A DNA stretch of 64,000 bases from Pycnopodia helianthoides (GCA_032158295.1 JASTWB010000045.1:42240-106239), one strand, 5' to 3'. Positions 12,523 to 25,064 are shown, counted from the first letter of the stretch. Notes: generated by a model from the sequence alone, not told the origin. Made by a program: numbers and translations.

Positions 12523-14929
12523 GGTCATATCTTTGGATTCCGTGACCATCTTTTTGCTAGCTTTTTTTCTCGACGGATTTGACTTCAAGAATCATTTAAA
12601 AGGAAAATTAGCTTCTATGAACCTCTAAAATGTGATAGGAACTTTTTGATAGCGCATTATTCAAAATGGCCGACGGCGCCATCTTGAAAAACATAATTGA
12701 TAATATAGCTCTGGCACCAGATGACCTAGAAAGACAACAGAGATGTCATTTTCCACTATTTCTGGCATGACAAACCCACTCGAATGGTAATTGTAGAGTT
12801 TGGGGATCGTTCTGACCCCTTAATCCAAGATGGCTGCCGACGCCATCTTGAAAATTATGAAATGCAATAGCTCTGGCACCAGAAGAGCTATAAGTACAAG
12901 TAGTATGTCATTCTGCATATTATTTCTGGCATTACAAATCCACTGAAATGGTAATTGTAGATGTTGGGGATCATCCTGACCTCTAATCCAAGATGGTCGC
13001 CATCATCGCCATCTTAAAAATTATGAAATGTGATACCTCAGCACCAGAAAAGCTGTAAGTACAAATAGTGTGTAATTTTGCACTATTTCTTGCCTTACAG
13101 ATCCACTGAAATGGTAATTGTAGATGTTAGGGATCATCCTGACCTCTTCATCCAAGATGGCCGCCGTCACATACCATTTTGAGATATGGTGGACACAATG
13201 TTATAGGTTTGGGTAAATTTGTCTGCGTATGCCCAAACCAAACAGTCACTCCTTTAGTGTCCACCATATCTCAAAAAGGCTAACTGCCATCTTAAAAATT
13301 ATTCAATGTGATAGCTCGAAACCAGAAGATCTATGTACAAATAGTGTGTAATTTTGCACTATTTCTTGCGTTACAGATCCACTGAAATGGTAATTGTAGA
13401 TGTTAGGGATCATCCTGACCTCTTAATTCAAGATGGCTGCCGTCATTGCCATCTTGAAAATTATTATATGTGATAGCTATGGCACCAGATGACCCAAACT
13501 GAAAAAAGAGGTGTCAATTTCCACTATTTCTGGCATGAAAAATCTCCTGAAATGGTAATTGTAGATTTTGGGGATCATCCTGACCAATTAATCCAAGATG
13601 GTTGTCATCATCATCTTAACAAATATTGAAATGTGATATTTCTGGCACCAGAAGAGCTATAAGTACAAATAGTGTGTAATTTGGCACGATTTCTGGCATT
13701 ACAAATTAACTGGAAATGTAATTGAAGAGTTTTGGGATCATCCAGACCTCTCAATCCAAGATGACCTATATACAATTCTGGTTTACAATCGAATACTGGT
13801 TTACAATCGAGTATTATTATTACCAGTATAGAATCATCTATACCACCATTGCTGAACGAACCATTCACTTCCTTGAAAAGACCATTAATCACAGATGGTA
13901 AAATAATTCCACCATTTGAAATCCTCTTCAGTACAATAATTATCACCGGATACCCCAATGAAAACCATTTGCTACCAAGTGGTACCATTCTTTTGTTTTG
14001 ATGGGCTAAGAAAAACTAATAGGGTTACACTGTTTCTGGAATAACAAATCCTCTGAAATGGTAATTGTAGAGTTATGGGATTATCCTGAACTCTAAATAC
14101 AAGATGGCCGCGGTCATTGATTTCTTGAAATCTATGTCTTTGTCCAATGAATGAGGTATCGTCATCATCACCATCATCACCATCATCAACAACAGAAGCC
14201 TACTAATGCGGAGCACGGTCGCATTGTTCATCAAGACCAGCATTAAGTTTGGGCTACTTGCCCAAGATAAATACTCCAAAAATTGATTAAACATAACAAC
14301 GGTCAGGTCCTCTTGGATTAAGAGGTCAGGATGACCCCAAAAATCTACAATAATTATCCCAGTGGATTTTTCATGCTAGAAATAGTGGAAAATGACACCT
14401 CTTTTTTCCGTCCGGGCCATCTGGTGCCATAGCTATCACATTTCATAAATTTCAAGAATTTCAATTTTGATCTTCGATTAAGAGGTCAGGATGATCCTCG
14501 ACATCTACAATTACCATTCCCGTGGATTTGTAATGCCAGAAATAATGCAAAATGACATACTACTTGTACTTGTAGCTTTTCTGGTGCCAGACCTATCGCA
14601 TTTCATAATTTTCAAGATGGCGACAGTGGCCTTCTTGGATTTAGGGATCCCCAAACTCTACAATTACCACTCCAGTGGGTTTGTCATGCCAGAAATAATG
14701 GAAAATGACATCTCTGTTGTCTTTCTAGGTCATCTGGTGCCAGAGCTATTGCCATTTATGTTTTTCAAGATGGCGTCGGCGGCCATTTTGAATAATGCGC
14801 TATCAAAAAGTTCCTATCACATTTCAGAGGCTCATAGGAGCTAATTTTCCTTTTAAATGGTTCCTGAAGTCAAATCCATCAAGAAAAAAAAGAGCAAAAA
14901 AATGGTCAGGGAATCCAAAGATAATGACC
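12523..14929. mobile_element. Foldback element nested in the minisatellite, left copy
   Basis: About 2.4 kb whose two halves are inverted copies. The left end ggtcatatctttggattcc pairs with ggaatccaaagataatgacc at the right end, and pairing continues for roughly 1 kb. Each arm is built from tandem units of about 180 bp. Units contain a gene-poor landmark aatccaagatggccgcc...gccatcttgaaaattatgaaatg, then tctggcaccaga and atttctggcatnacaaatcc. No transposase frame. The mirrored copy at 54598-57482 has an extra internal block but lacks one unit. The architecture fits a Foldback-type element; the mobilising enzyme is unknown. Confidence 0.75.
13177..13276. repeat. ~100 bp hairpin MITE inside the foldback element
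   Basis: Perfect 20 bp inverted arms at 13177-13196 and 13257-13276 read as ttttgagatatggtggacac on opposite strands. An inner gtttggg/cccaaac stem lies between them. The right arm lacks the whole ~270 bp foldback unit that carries it, so absence there may reflect unit loss rather than a recent insertion. Confidence 0.65.
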
Positions 14930-15935
14930 GTACTAATTTTCTAAATTCAAACCAAGCCTACATGTGTACAAGTCACCCAGACACCCCTCCAACTTACATC
15001 ATCACAAAAGGCAAATGTAAACTGAAGATGAGGTTGAGATTCAAAACTCAAACCAGGAAATCTACAAGACACCCAGACATCCCTCCGACTAACATCATGA
15101 CATGAGGCACATGTAAACTGAAGATGAGGTTGAGTTTAAACCAGGGAGCCTACAAGACACCAAGAAACCCGTATGACTAACACCAGGACATGAGGCATAT
15201 GTAAACTAAAGATGAGGTTGATTTTCTAAATTCAAACCAAACGTACAAGACACCCAGACACCCCTCCGACTAACATCATGACAAAAGGCATATCTAAACT
15301 AAAGATAAGTTTGGTTTCTTAAATCAAACCAGGGAGTCTACAAGACCCCAAGGCACACTCTGACCAACGTCATGACTTGAGGCAAATGTTAACTGAAGAT
15401 GAGGTTGAGTTTCAAAACTCAAACCAAGAAGTCTATTAGACACCCAGGCACCCCTCTGAATAAACATCTCACCAAGAGGCAAACGTAAATTGAAGATTAG
15501 TTAGGGTTTCTAAATTCAAACAGGGAGTCTACAAGACACCCACACAACCCTATGACTAACATCATGTCATGGGGCACATGTAAACTAAAGTTGAGTTAGG
15601 GTTTCTAAATTCAAACCAGGGAGTCTACAAGACACCCACACAACCCTATGACTAACATCATGTCATGGGGCACATGTAAACTAAAGTTGAGTTAGGGTTG
15701 CTAAATTCAAACCAGGGAGTCTACAAGACACCCACACACCCCTCTGACTAACATCATAACATGAGGCATATGTTTACTGAAGATGAGGTAGAGTTTCTAA
15801 ATTCAAACCAGGGAGTCTACAAGACACCCAGACACCCCTCTGACCAACATCATGACATGAGGATTATCTTAACCGAATATGAAGTTAGGTTTCTAAATTC
15901 AAACCAAACTAACATGTACAAGACACCAAGACAAC
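14930..15935. repeat. ~96 bp minisatellite, left inner array
   Basis: About ten more copies of the 96 bp unit beyond the foldback element. The mirror is 50450-51425. The Penelope-like insertion in the right arm hit the equivalent of 14939-14947, which is intact here. Confidence 0.85.
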
Positions 15936-17461
15936 CCTTGACTTTTGACCTTTTCAACCAAAACAATCCCAACTTTACTTTCCCCAATGGCAACCCCCAC
16001 CCCAAGTTATCAGAACATGTACAAAGAACATACATCTAGTACAGCTGGGATAGATGAATGTGATATGGCCCAAAAAAATGTTTATAAAGCCTTGCACAGT
16101 TTCCGGACATCAGCATCATTTACCGGACCCTTTTGCATTTCTTAATGAAAATTTGGATCATAATTTGCAATAATTGTGTGACTAGTGGATCCTTCTGATG
16201 ATACAAAACGATGTGCTTCTTGAATTTGAAATGCTGTCCATGCTTTGCCTATTACAAATATACATAAACATGAACATGACTGAGTTGAGAATATTCATTA
16301 AATTGATTATTCTTCTGATTGGCTGCCAGGACTAAACCTTGTTTAAAACAAAAACACTTGTACAGCTCTCAAGGTCAGAATTCTCAGTTGCTGTTTTTTG
16401 TTACAAAAACATTTAACCCGTCTAATTTTGTTAGCTTGTGATGTTTGAAGATTTAAAAAAGGAACTCTTATCAAATTATTACCAACCGTACATTACAATC
16501 ATACGTAGAATGGGTTTCCTCATTACTGTAGTGCGTAGCACATTTTTCAATTTGAATAAAACTTGTTAACCGGCATTAGTGAAGAGTCCAGGCTTTATTG
16601 TTGGTGAAGTATCGCTTTTCACATATAAAGTCAGCGGGTTGTTTCATTAAATTCATCAAAGGTATTATGTCTCCTATCATTGTGATATTTGGAAGAGGGA
16701 TTTTCCAAAGGTTTGCAAAGCACTTTCCTCTGCAGTATTGAAGCTAAACCCGTGGATAACATGAACATATTAAACCCTACTGGAAATTTGATGTTTAACT
16801 TCCCAGCAGATGGACAAATTGTGATCTTTAAGGCTTTTATTTACAGAGTCTGGTATGCTCTATTGCGGACTGATCTGATTACTTTGAAGAAATGCACAGG
16901 TTGAGAGTAAGTTTGTGCTCAACACACATATTCAGGGAGCACTCTGCACAAAGCGCTGATAAACATGTATGGATGCCTAGACACAATAAAATATCTTACT
17001 CTTTTGAGGTTAAAATACATTCAATGTAATTTTTGTTTTTATAAAATGAAAATCTTTCAAAAGTTGAACAACATTTAAGGTAAAAAATAATTTATATAAA
17101 TGATACCATGGTACTTTGCCCAAAAATTTGAGACAAGTACCTTATAAAGCAAAATGCTGGTGATTATTTGATTGAAAAAAAATGATTTCAATCCTTTTAA
17201 AACTCATAAAATGTCAAAAGCCAAGAACAGTTAATACACTAAGGTTCTAATCTGTTTACATTATTTGAGAAACCATACAAGCATGTCAATTGTACAACAC
17301 TTTTACATGTAAACCAAAGATGAATCATTATCATCTTAGTTACAAACTTACAAATTATGAAACTTACAAAAATGAAGGAGTATTTGCATCATGTACGATA
17401 TTAGGCCTATCTCAAGATAAAGTGTTAAGCAAAGTAGATTTAGTTTGTGATCTGTACTCAC
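15936..17461. other. Noncoding stretch between minisatellite and exon U3
   Basis: AT-rich sequence without a coding region that is consistently open in both arms. Mirror is about 48837-50450. Short open frames near 16689-16904 change frame between arms and lack splice signals. Confidence 0.45.
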
Positions 17462-17610
17462 CTCAGCGCTATTAACCACTGTCAGCTGTCCTAAATATGT
17501 CTGCAGTACTGTCAGAATTGTCCCTTGTTTTATTGAACACGAAAAGAAGTCAAATTTCTTTCTGAATTCACAACAAAGAATTCTACACGTAACACCAGAG
17601 CTGGTCCCTC
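17462..17610 (-). CDS. Exon U3 of an unidentified gene, left copy
   Basis: This 149 bp segment is bounded on the minus strand by an acceptor (ccattttag) and a donor (gctgag|gtgagt). It is open for its whole length in one frame and encodes about 49 residues containing VTCRILCCEFRKKFDFFSC and then a leucine-rich stretch ending QLTVVNSAE. It needs one incoming base, which matches the outgoing phase of exon U1 at 22512-22680. The mirror copy (48689-48836) has a one-base deletion near its 3' end. I do not recognise the protein family. Confidence 0.5.
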
Positions 17611-17909
17611 CTAAAATGGCGCTGGGCACAAAATGTTACAAAACATTTACCAAGGTTGATTTCCTCCTGGAGTCACGCAGCAGGTACATGTACATGAATA
17701 CACCATGGCTGACTGATACAGGTAGGTACACTATACAAAGAATTCATTCAACCAAGTAGTGAATACTGAACTTGCGTGTCAAGCCACCATTGTTGTTTGT
17801 CTGTACTGTAAACACACATGTAGCTACATGTACCATTGTTGTCTGTCTGTCTGGTTGTATTGTATGGTGAATATTGAACTTGATATCAACTTTCAGTTAA
17901 GCAAGTTAC

Positions 17910-17967
17910 CATGAGTGCACCATAGACAGGTAACAATGCATTGTTACCTGTCTATGGTGCACTCATG
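17910..17967. repeat. 58 bp perfect palindrome, left arm only
   Basis: The sequence catgagtgcaccatagacag... reads identically on both strands from 17910 to 17967, centred between 17938 and 17939. The right arm (about 48361-48402) has only one half, running straight into flanking sequence. It therefore looks like a local fold-back duplication that arose in one arm. Confidence 0.9.
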
Positions 17968-19394
17968 AGTTCCAACACACATAGTTCATGTAAAGCAGTA
18001 TGCTTAAACTGTAGTTGAAGCAGCTAATAGGTTGCATTTTCTGATGTATTGGATTGTTTTACACGAAGTTCAAATTTCATTGTGTGGAGTAGAAACTAAA
18101 ATTGCCTTTAATATATTCAGACACTAAGCTGCAATGATTTACGCTAGATTTTTCAGTAAAATATTCTGTAGGAGTTCACACATGAACGTTCAACACTTAC
18201 ATGTATCTGTAACTAACTGTAAATGCAAGGAGGAGATTTTGACGCAATCTTCTGCACTTTTAAATTTATTTTACAAAGCAACATGTTGACGATCACGCAC
18301 AGAATTCTGTCCAGTTTGATCTGATCAGAAACTTGGGAACAACAACCATGAAAAGGCTCTTTAAAAAAACCTGTAATAGAGAAACATTCAGCCTAGAGAC
18401 CCCTTAAAGAGTCCACATACACAAAAATTGTTTTGGGTTTTTTTTTTTTGGGGGGGGTGTTCATTGTGTAGGGCTTTAATTCTTAATGTTCTCAAAATAG
18501 AAACACATGCAGAATGTTTGTTTTCATTACATTGACCAGTTATTGTATAATTTGAAAAATTATATAGTAAAAATACATAACATCTCCAAACTGATTAATA
18601 TACGTTAAAAAAATTATAACAAATAAAGCAATTCGTTCGCAAAATCGCAAAAGTTAACAGGTTAATAGAAAATATGACATCATCAATTATTTGTTACTTG
18701 ATGAATAAGTTGACTCGGGTACAAGACAACCTAAATGCGTTAATTTTTAAAGCCTTTACACAAACAGGTCCTTTAAATTTATCCTAGTTTAAAAAAAAAA
18801 ACAAGCAAAGAAATTAAACATTAACGGAAAATAGTTTTGTAGAAGAAATGTGCATGTTGGCTTGAAGAATAGCTTAGTTAATAGAAATAAAAAGTTTCTT
18901 ATTTTTGTTAAGGTTCGCCGATTTGAAAAGAGAAGAGCATTTTGATTTTGACTGCGTTATACCATACTAGCCAAGTTGAATGCAACAATTTCGTCCCCTT
19001 TAAAGTGTGCGGTGTCACCGTACCACATCACGTGCGTTGCTTGCTCCGGGAATGAGGTTGATCACTTCACGTGGCCGGCCGTAGAATCTTTTTTTTCGAT
19101 CATTCAGATAAATAATTACAAACATGGATCCAACCATGGAGGTAGAAACCTCCATGATCCAACAATGTCTGATTCTGTGGTCTTCATTATCTTTCTGTGT
19201 TATGAGTATGATTTAGCTGTCATAAGGAATATAGACGATGTCAACTTAATTGTAAAACTTAAAGAATTTTGGCGGCAACTGAGGAGAAAGAGAAAAATGT
19301 ATAGGACTACGTGCAATTCCCTCCAGGAGAAAAAAATACACAGCGCTGTAACATCAAGTTGAAATCATGTTTACAGCTAGCTAAGGTCAGTTAT
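17968..19394. other. Noncoding stretch
   Basis: AT-rich sequence with long T and A runs near 18430-18460 and 18790. A 128-codon open frame at 18976-19362 (+) is only partly open in the mirror (46968-47258), has no splice or domain signals I recognise, and is not annotated as a gene. A short hairpin cctccatg/catggagg lies near 19135-19156. Confidence 0.45.
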
Positions 19395-19604
19395 GTTCAC
19401 ACACAAAAAAAACACTGCCAATTTCCTTTCTCTGTGGCTAAAGTATCAAGTTTCACTGATAAGTTGAGCTGGCAGCGGAAATTTTAACTTCTAACTTTTG
19501 GAGTTAGCAGCGAAGTTAGCTAACTTTTGCGTTCAAACAGTCAAAGATTTGATGCTGTTCGCTAGCAGCGAAGTTGGCAGCAAAGTTAGCTACTTGTGTG
19601 AACG
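19395..19604. repeat. Candidate small MITE with gttcacaca ends
   Basis: The segment starts near gttcacacac and ends with tgtgtgaac in reverse complement. In between it repeats gttagcagcgaagttagc-like motifs. The same arrangement is present in the mirror copy (about 46728-46936). The target duplication is unclear, so the family is not assigned. Confidence 0.4.
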
Positions 19605-19980
19605 TACCAAACCAAATCGTTCATGGGTCAGTGAACCCTCAAAAGTGCTCATTCATTTAGCATTTCATAAATGAGCGATACTGAGCGATTGCCTGCGGGA
19701 CCAGGCAGGGGAGGCTGATTAAGGGTATCTCGTTCTCGCTTACTAAAAACTAGTTCTCGCTTGTTTAGCTAGCATTTTTTGTGGATAACTACCTTTGATC
19801 ATCACTGTGTATTCCCTGATTTGTAGACTTTCAAAGTCGAAAGTCTACAAACCATCGATTTCAAAACTAGTTTAACTTCAAGTGTGGTTATCTCAAAACT
19901 TTAAGGTTTGGTTCCAGGTAACTTTTTGGCAATTCGTGAAACGGTAATCATGTTCACAGCATTTCAAAAATAATTCTTAC

Positions 19981-20160
19981 CTCTCATTGTGAGCTTCCTG
20001 TTTGTTGTACATTTCCAACTCTCCCTGTAGTGTCTTCAGAGCTTCACTGGTAGAGTCTTCAGCATCTGCCCTGGGAGTCTGAGACTGACTAGGATCTTGT
20101 GGGTCTTGGGTTACCATGGTGATGGGCTTCCAAGATGCTGGTAGACATGAGGAGGGACAC
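19981..20160 (-). CDS. Exon U2 of an unidentified gene (candidate first coding exon), left copy
   Basis: This 180 bp minus-strand segment has an acceptor (tgatctcag) and a donor (gagag|gtaaga). An ATG at 20117 in strong Kozak context (catcaccATGG) opens a frame starting MVTQDPQDPSQSQTP, acidic and Ser/Gln-rich. It ends in a short helical stretch, LQGELEMYNKQEAHNE. The frame and both splice sites are intact in the mirror copy (46181-46360), where only a couple of codons differ. Its phase does not join directly to U1 or U3, so either exons are missing or it begins a separate transcript. Family not recognised. Confidence 0.5.
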
Positions 20161-22511
20161 CTGAGATCAATGAGAAATAAAGTAAAGCAGAACGAATCAA
20201 ATAAGGGATTCACAAAGATTGTTAAACTGTCTAAACCACAGGCTTTAGTCTGATTGGGCATGGCTAATGACTATGGGTTACTAATACAGGACTTACATGA
20301 AGATGAAATCGTTTTTACATCTATAACCAAAAATTATGTCTTCACTCTGTGATGAAATTAAGGGAAAACTAAAAGGCTTTAAAATCAAACAACTGCACAG
20401 TAAATATTGTATTCCTGTAAATAAAACAGTTTAAAAAACAGCTCTGGGATGTAATTTTAGAACCTGTTAAACAATTTTAATTGGTTGTTTGATGTGGCTA
20501 CCATTACTCCAGACTTTTCTCCAGTTAGCTGCACACAGCAGTACATCAATCATAAATGGGATTGTTCAATTCATAACGAACAATGAAAGTATGTATTGAT
20601 TAATTTCTTTAATTAAATCATAGGAAACAATTTCATTTACAAATGGTTTTATAATTTTCAATAAGATGCAATAGAATTTTGTCTGATTATTTATCAAGAT
20701 GATTGAAATATTTATAAAGTGTGGAAACAAACAGTTTTATTCAAAGATGACATCTGAAACATAAACCATGCTGGAAAGTATTCCAGTATGCTCCAGTGAA
20801 ATGTTCAACAACCTGTTTTTGATATGTTACTGAGTCACAGTAAGATGTGTGGGTTTGATACCAAGAATTTGAGGTCAATGTCATTCCAGTACATGTATGT
20901 CATGCACTCAATGCAGTAATCCTATGACATGTATAACAATACATCACAAAGCGTATAAATAGAAACGGGGATTTCCACAATGCAATAGTTTAACCATAGA
21001 GCTACATGTTTGTAACTCTATGGTAACAATATACAGAGTGGCACCATTTAGTGTGGTGTGCCAACATCTAACAGATCATTGCTGGAATTTACTCTAAAAC
21101 TACAAGATTTGTTGCTGTGTTTCATGCCATTTCCTTCCATCAAATACTGGTAAGTTATATTTGCAAAACGTTTTGTGTAATTTGCAAATTGTTTGTATTT
21201 ATAGCGGACAAGATTTTAATGTTTCATACTAGGAAATTACAACTACATGTAAACAGCCAAGACTCTGCTGGTCCTAAACGGCCATCTAAGACCAAATAAC
21301 AATTTCTTATTCTATTTACCAAGATTTTTTTTTTAAACACAACTAATACATCGAGGAAAATTTTTTCATTGATTTATCAATTCATGTTCAAGGGTCCTGT
21401 TTGGTTATGGCAACTTACAATACTGGATTGTGCATTCATAACCATGATAACCTTTCTATTTTTACAATGAAATTGAAGTGACTACAGGTATACATTACTC
21501 TTAATATAATGCCTAGATGCAAACATGATGTCCATACATGTAGATACACACAATGCTGTTTGGTGCCGAGTGGATGTTTTTAAAACTATGCAATGAGCGT
21601 CAATCTGTCTTGAAATGTGGGGGGGGGGCATCAGGGGTCATGGCACTTACAGCAAGGGGTCCATGGGCCCGCTTAAGGCAAAGCCCTTGGCAGGGGTTCA
21701 GAGCCCCTTAAAGCTGTTTGGTTCTAGCATGTCTGAATGGCCTAGAAAAACTCTCCTTGCTAAAAATATTTACATAACATATTGTTATAAAAATTAGACT
21801 TGGTTCAGAGCCAGAAAGAACGAGAGACACTAACAAAAGCCCAGCATACATGTACATGATATAGTTACCTCACTACAAGGTCATTTAGACACAGTACTAA
21901 AGTCGGTTGTACATGTAAGGCAGTTTTAACTCATTCAGGTTTAACTTTGTGAGTCTGAACGCTCTTAAAACTTAGCCGAATCGAGTTGCACTCGAATGAG
22001 TTAAATCGGTCGGCGAGGGTGGTTTAACGCTAAACCACTTGGTGCTTATCTTTTAGCACGGTGTGCGAACAGAATAAAGTTAACCACGTCCGGTTTTAAG
22101 TCCTCAACGGTGACCGGTGACCCAGGACGTGTTGCATACCACAACATAAATTATAAAAGCACGCATCTTTTGTACACGCTTGTGTATTTCAATGCAATGT
22201 TCAATGCAGGTTTTTTTGTAAATGTAGCGGAAGTTGTTGTGTTGGGTCTTGATGCTATTTGATCTCTTAAAACCGAAGTTTAACTTCAAGCTGTCTGAAC
22301 GCAAGGTACTTTTATTTATACGACCACCCCCCGCTGCTCGAAAGTTAAACCGGTTTGGGTCTAACTTTAGTATCCGCTGTCTAAACATGACCTATACTAT
22401 ATTTTAAATCACACAAACTTTTAATAAAACAGAGGTTTTCTTTAATATTTGCAAGATCCTCACAGAAAAGGATAAAAGGGGGTTAGAAGAGAAGGGAATG
22501 TTAGAACTTAC
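20161..22511. other. Noncoding stretch between exons U2 and U1
   Basis: Probably intronic if U1 and U2 share a transcript. Bases about 21925-22396 form a block of inverted motifs (taactcattc/gaatgagtta, gtggttta/taaaccac, gtctgaacgc repeated) that looks like a decayed inverted-repeat element. Mirror is 43837-46180. Confidence 0.4.
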
Positions 22512-22680
22512 CTGAAAGAACATTTTTAACCATTGCATATTGACTTTTCAAAATGCAGAGACCATTGTCTCCCACTAAAACAACATCCAAACAGTCATGG
22601 GATGGTTGACTACCAGAGACCATACAAAAGCCATAAGAAATAATTTCACAACACTTTTCTGGCAGTTTATTGTTCGCTGG
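22512..22680 (-). CDS. Exon U1 of an unidentified gene, left copy
   Basis: This 169 bp minus-strand segment has an acceptor (ttcctgcggtag) and a strong donor (tttcag|gtaagt). It is open in one frame encoding about 56 residues, including CCEIISYGFCMVSGSQPSHD followed by a beta-strand-like LDVVLVGDNGLCILKSQY. The VLVGDNGLC stretch resembles a propeller blade, but I cannot name the family. The mirror copy (43669-43836) has lost one base (ctgccgaaaag against ctgccagaaaag) and is frameshifted. Confidence 0.5.
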
Positions 22681-23229
22681 CTACCGCAGGAAACAGTTTC
22701 AAAATTCCTGCACTTCCATAAAGACATCGCTAATTCTCTAAAGATTAATCGGGCAGAACTTCAAGCATAATGCAAATGTTCAGTCTGACTGACTACCAAA
22801 TCAGTTTCCCTTGTGGTTCATTACCTGACATTTAAATTTTAAAAAAGTCGCATCCCCTCAGGGTGATCCCTTGGCTGCTGCTTCCCAGGTTGTATCGTAA
22901 ACTTGGGTGCGATCCCCCGGGTAAAATTTGATTTTTTTTTAAATAATTTTTTTAACTTTCTGCTTGCTTAAAAATTAGCCACAAGTGTACGTGGTGTCTT
23001 TTCCCCCAGCGGCAGGGTGGATTTCTTTTTCATCTTAAACCTATCAAATTTGTTTCTTTCTGCAAAAATGAATCTTTCATGATATGTCACTTGTTATTGC
23101 TTGGATTTGCACGATAACATAAGCGTTTGCAACCTGACGTGCCAAATTGTCCTGGATAAAATATATTTCATGCCTTTCTGGTAAAGACTACACTTAGCTT
23201 GAACTATATTTTTTGAATGAATGAATACG

Positions 23230-23815
23230 CATAAAACCAGATATTGCAGCGACCAGATCCAAGCGCGAGATTTGTGGGATTGAAATTTTCTTTGTGTAAA
23301 GTTTGGTATGGATCAGAAGTGCTTAAAAAGTGTGCCTATTTCTCGGTTTCAGGCACACCGAGGCTTGATATTTCACCCCTCAGAATGCTCAGAGCTAATC
23401 CCCCCCCCTCGGGGCCTCACCCCTGGACCACCACCATCGGTGTTAAGGAAATTTTCCAGTAAATTTAGAAGATTTATACGGATCTGATTTCCTATAAAAG
23501 TGTGTCGATCTATTTCTCTGTTTTAGGCACATGGAGGCTTGATTTTTCACCCCTCAAAAAAAGCCAAAAGCTCAGAGCTACCGGGGGCTTCGCCTCCTGG
23601 ACCCCCACCGGGGCTTCACCCCTGGACCTCCACAAATAATTTTACAGAAATTGTTCATGTAAATTTAGAAGATTTATATGGATCTGATTTCCTATAAAAG
23701 TGTGTCTATTTCTCTGTTTTAGGCACGTGGAGGCTTGAATTTTTATCCCACAGAACGCCAAAGGCTCAGAGCTTCAGGGGGCTTTGCCCCCTGAACCCCA
23801 CCCATTTTTTCTTAA
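23230..23815. repeat. ~200 bp GC-rich tandem repeat, left copy
   Basis: About three units share gatttcctataaaagtgtgt, tctctgttttaggcac, aggcttga and a GC hairpin of the type gggggctttgccccctg. The units at 23465 and 23665 are offset by 200 bp. Mirror is about 42545-43090. No coding potential. Confidence 0.7.
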
Positions 23816-24004
23816 CCCTCTAATACAAAATCCTGGTTCAGTTTTTTGTTTTGCCTTGTTCTTGTTGCACAGCTTGAAAAGCATTCTTAAATAAAAAACA
23901 GACACATTTATTGGGTATAAAGAGTTTATTGTTAAATAATAATTGCATGAGTTTGGCTTTGTGGTTTTTTCACCTCTGTGGACCCTGGTTTGAATCCCAT
24001 GTGG

Positions 24005-24368
24005 GGTGTTGTGGCCGAGTGGTTAAGAACACCGAACTCAAGTTCTGGTGCTTCTGTTCAGCAGAGTGTGGGTTCGAGTCCCGGTCGTGACACTTGTGTC
24101 CCTGAGCAAGACACTTTACTATAATTGCTTCTCTCCACCCAGGGGTAAAATGGGTACCTGTGAGGGCAGAGATGGTTCTTGTGATTGATTTAGCTTAGTA
24201 GCGCATTATTTGTTGCACAGGCTGTATACTCCCCAGGGAGCTGAGATGGTTTAAGGAATGAAACTAATGGCCCAGTGACCAGGGGTAATAAGTGTGAAGC
24301 GCTTTGAGATGCCCTCCGGGTGTGTAAAGCGCTATATAAAAACCGAAGATTATTATTATTATTATTAT
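24005..24368 (+). repeat. tRNA-derived SINE, left copy
   Basis: The head is tRNA-like: gtggccgagtggttaagaac resembles a Leu/Ser-type A box and gggttcgagtccc is a near-perfect B box (about 24070-24082). The body ends in aagcgctttgagatgcc and gcgctatataaa, then an att-trinucleotide tail at 24350-24367. This tail motif is common in SINEs of marine animals. The head lacks a foldable 3' acceptor, so it is not a tRNA gene. The mirror copy is at 41991-42354. Confidence 0.8.
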
Positions 24369-25064
24369 GTCGAACCAGAGCCTTGCATGTGGATTGGGTT
24401 TTCAGTCCCTACCTGATTGCATGGGTTTCATACATTTCTACTTGTTTCCTATTCATCCTGTTTTGAGGGCTAATTGTGCTGTTCGATGCGTAATAAATTA
24501 ACAAATTAAAATAAACAAATAAAATATATTAACAATATAATTTGGGGATATTTTTTTTTTGGGGGGGGGGGGCAAATATATATTTGAAGTTAAATGTGTA
24601 GCCTGGTGTCTAACCATACATACTGTCAAGGTTTCAACAAGGATGAAATTAAAGGGTAGAGGCACCTCTTTATGTCGGGTTTGGGCCCAAGTGAAAATAA
24701 GAGACACTCTCTGGCGCAATGGGAGGTAATTATACAGAGTGATATTATTAAAGATGTACTAAAAACATTGGACTTTATTACACCGTACACAGTTAATTTT
24801 GTGGCTGTGAAAGATCTCTTAAAGTATGATGCGAGCAAAATACATGTACTTGCTTTTATATTTCCATTTTCAATGTGATCTGATTAGTGTACACAGCCCC
24901 TGCTGCAATACTATCCTCAACAAACAAGATTTATATGGAAAATTTGTTTAACCGTAAATTTTAAATGAAAATCATCTTCATTATTTGCATTTCTAGAGTA
25001 TGAACACCTTCTAAATGTGTGTGTAATAGGGGAATGATAGGTTATGTAGGTACATGTTCATATA
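24369..25064. other. Noncoding stretch
   Basis: Contains a T/G homopolymer run at 24549-24572 that differs from the mirror. A 68-codon open frame at 24672-24878 (+) is kept in the mirror, but I see no domain, splice site or codon evidence that makes it a gene. Confidence 0.4.

Noticed and set aside
16689..16904. 71-codon open frame near the minisatellite
   Set aside because: The mirror is interrupted and reads in a different frame; no splice or domain evidence.
18976..19362. 128-codon open frame, partly conserved on the mirrored strand, ending in a basic FWRQLRRKRKMY-type stretch
   Set aside because: The N-terminal half is frameshifted in the mirror, there are no splice signals or recognised domain, and conservation is expected simply because the arms are copies.
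24010..24085. Possible tRNA gene
   Set aside because: It has good A- and B-box similarity but no foldable acceptor stem, and it continues into a SINE body and tail.
24672..24878. 68-codon open frame kept in both arms (mirror 41472-41678)
   Set aside because: The opposite strand is also open here and no family or splice context supports it. Shared openness alone is weak evidence between near-identical copies.
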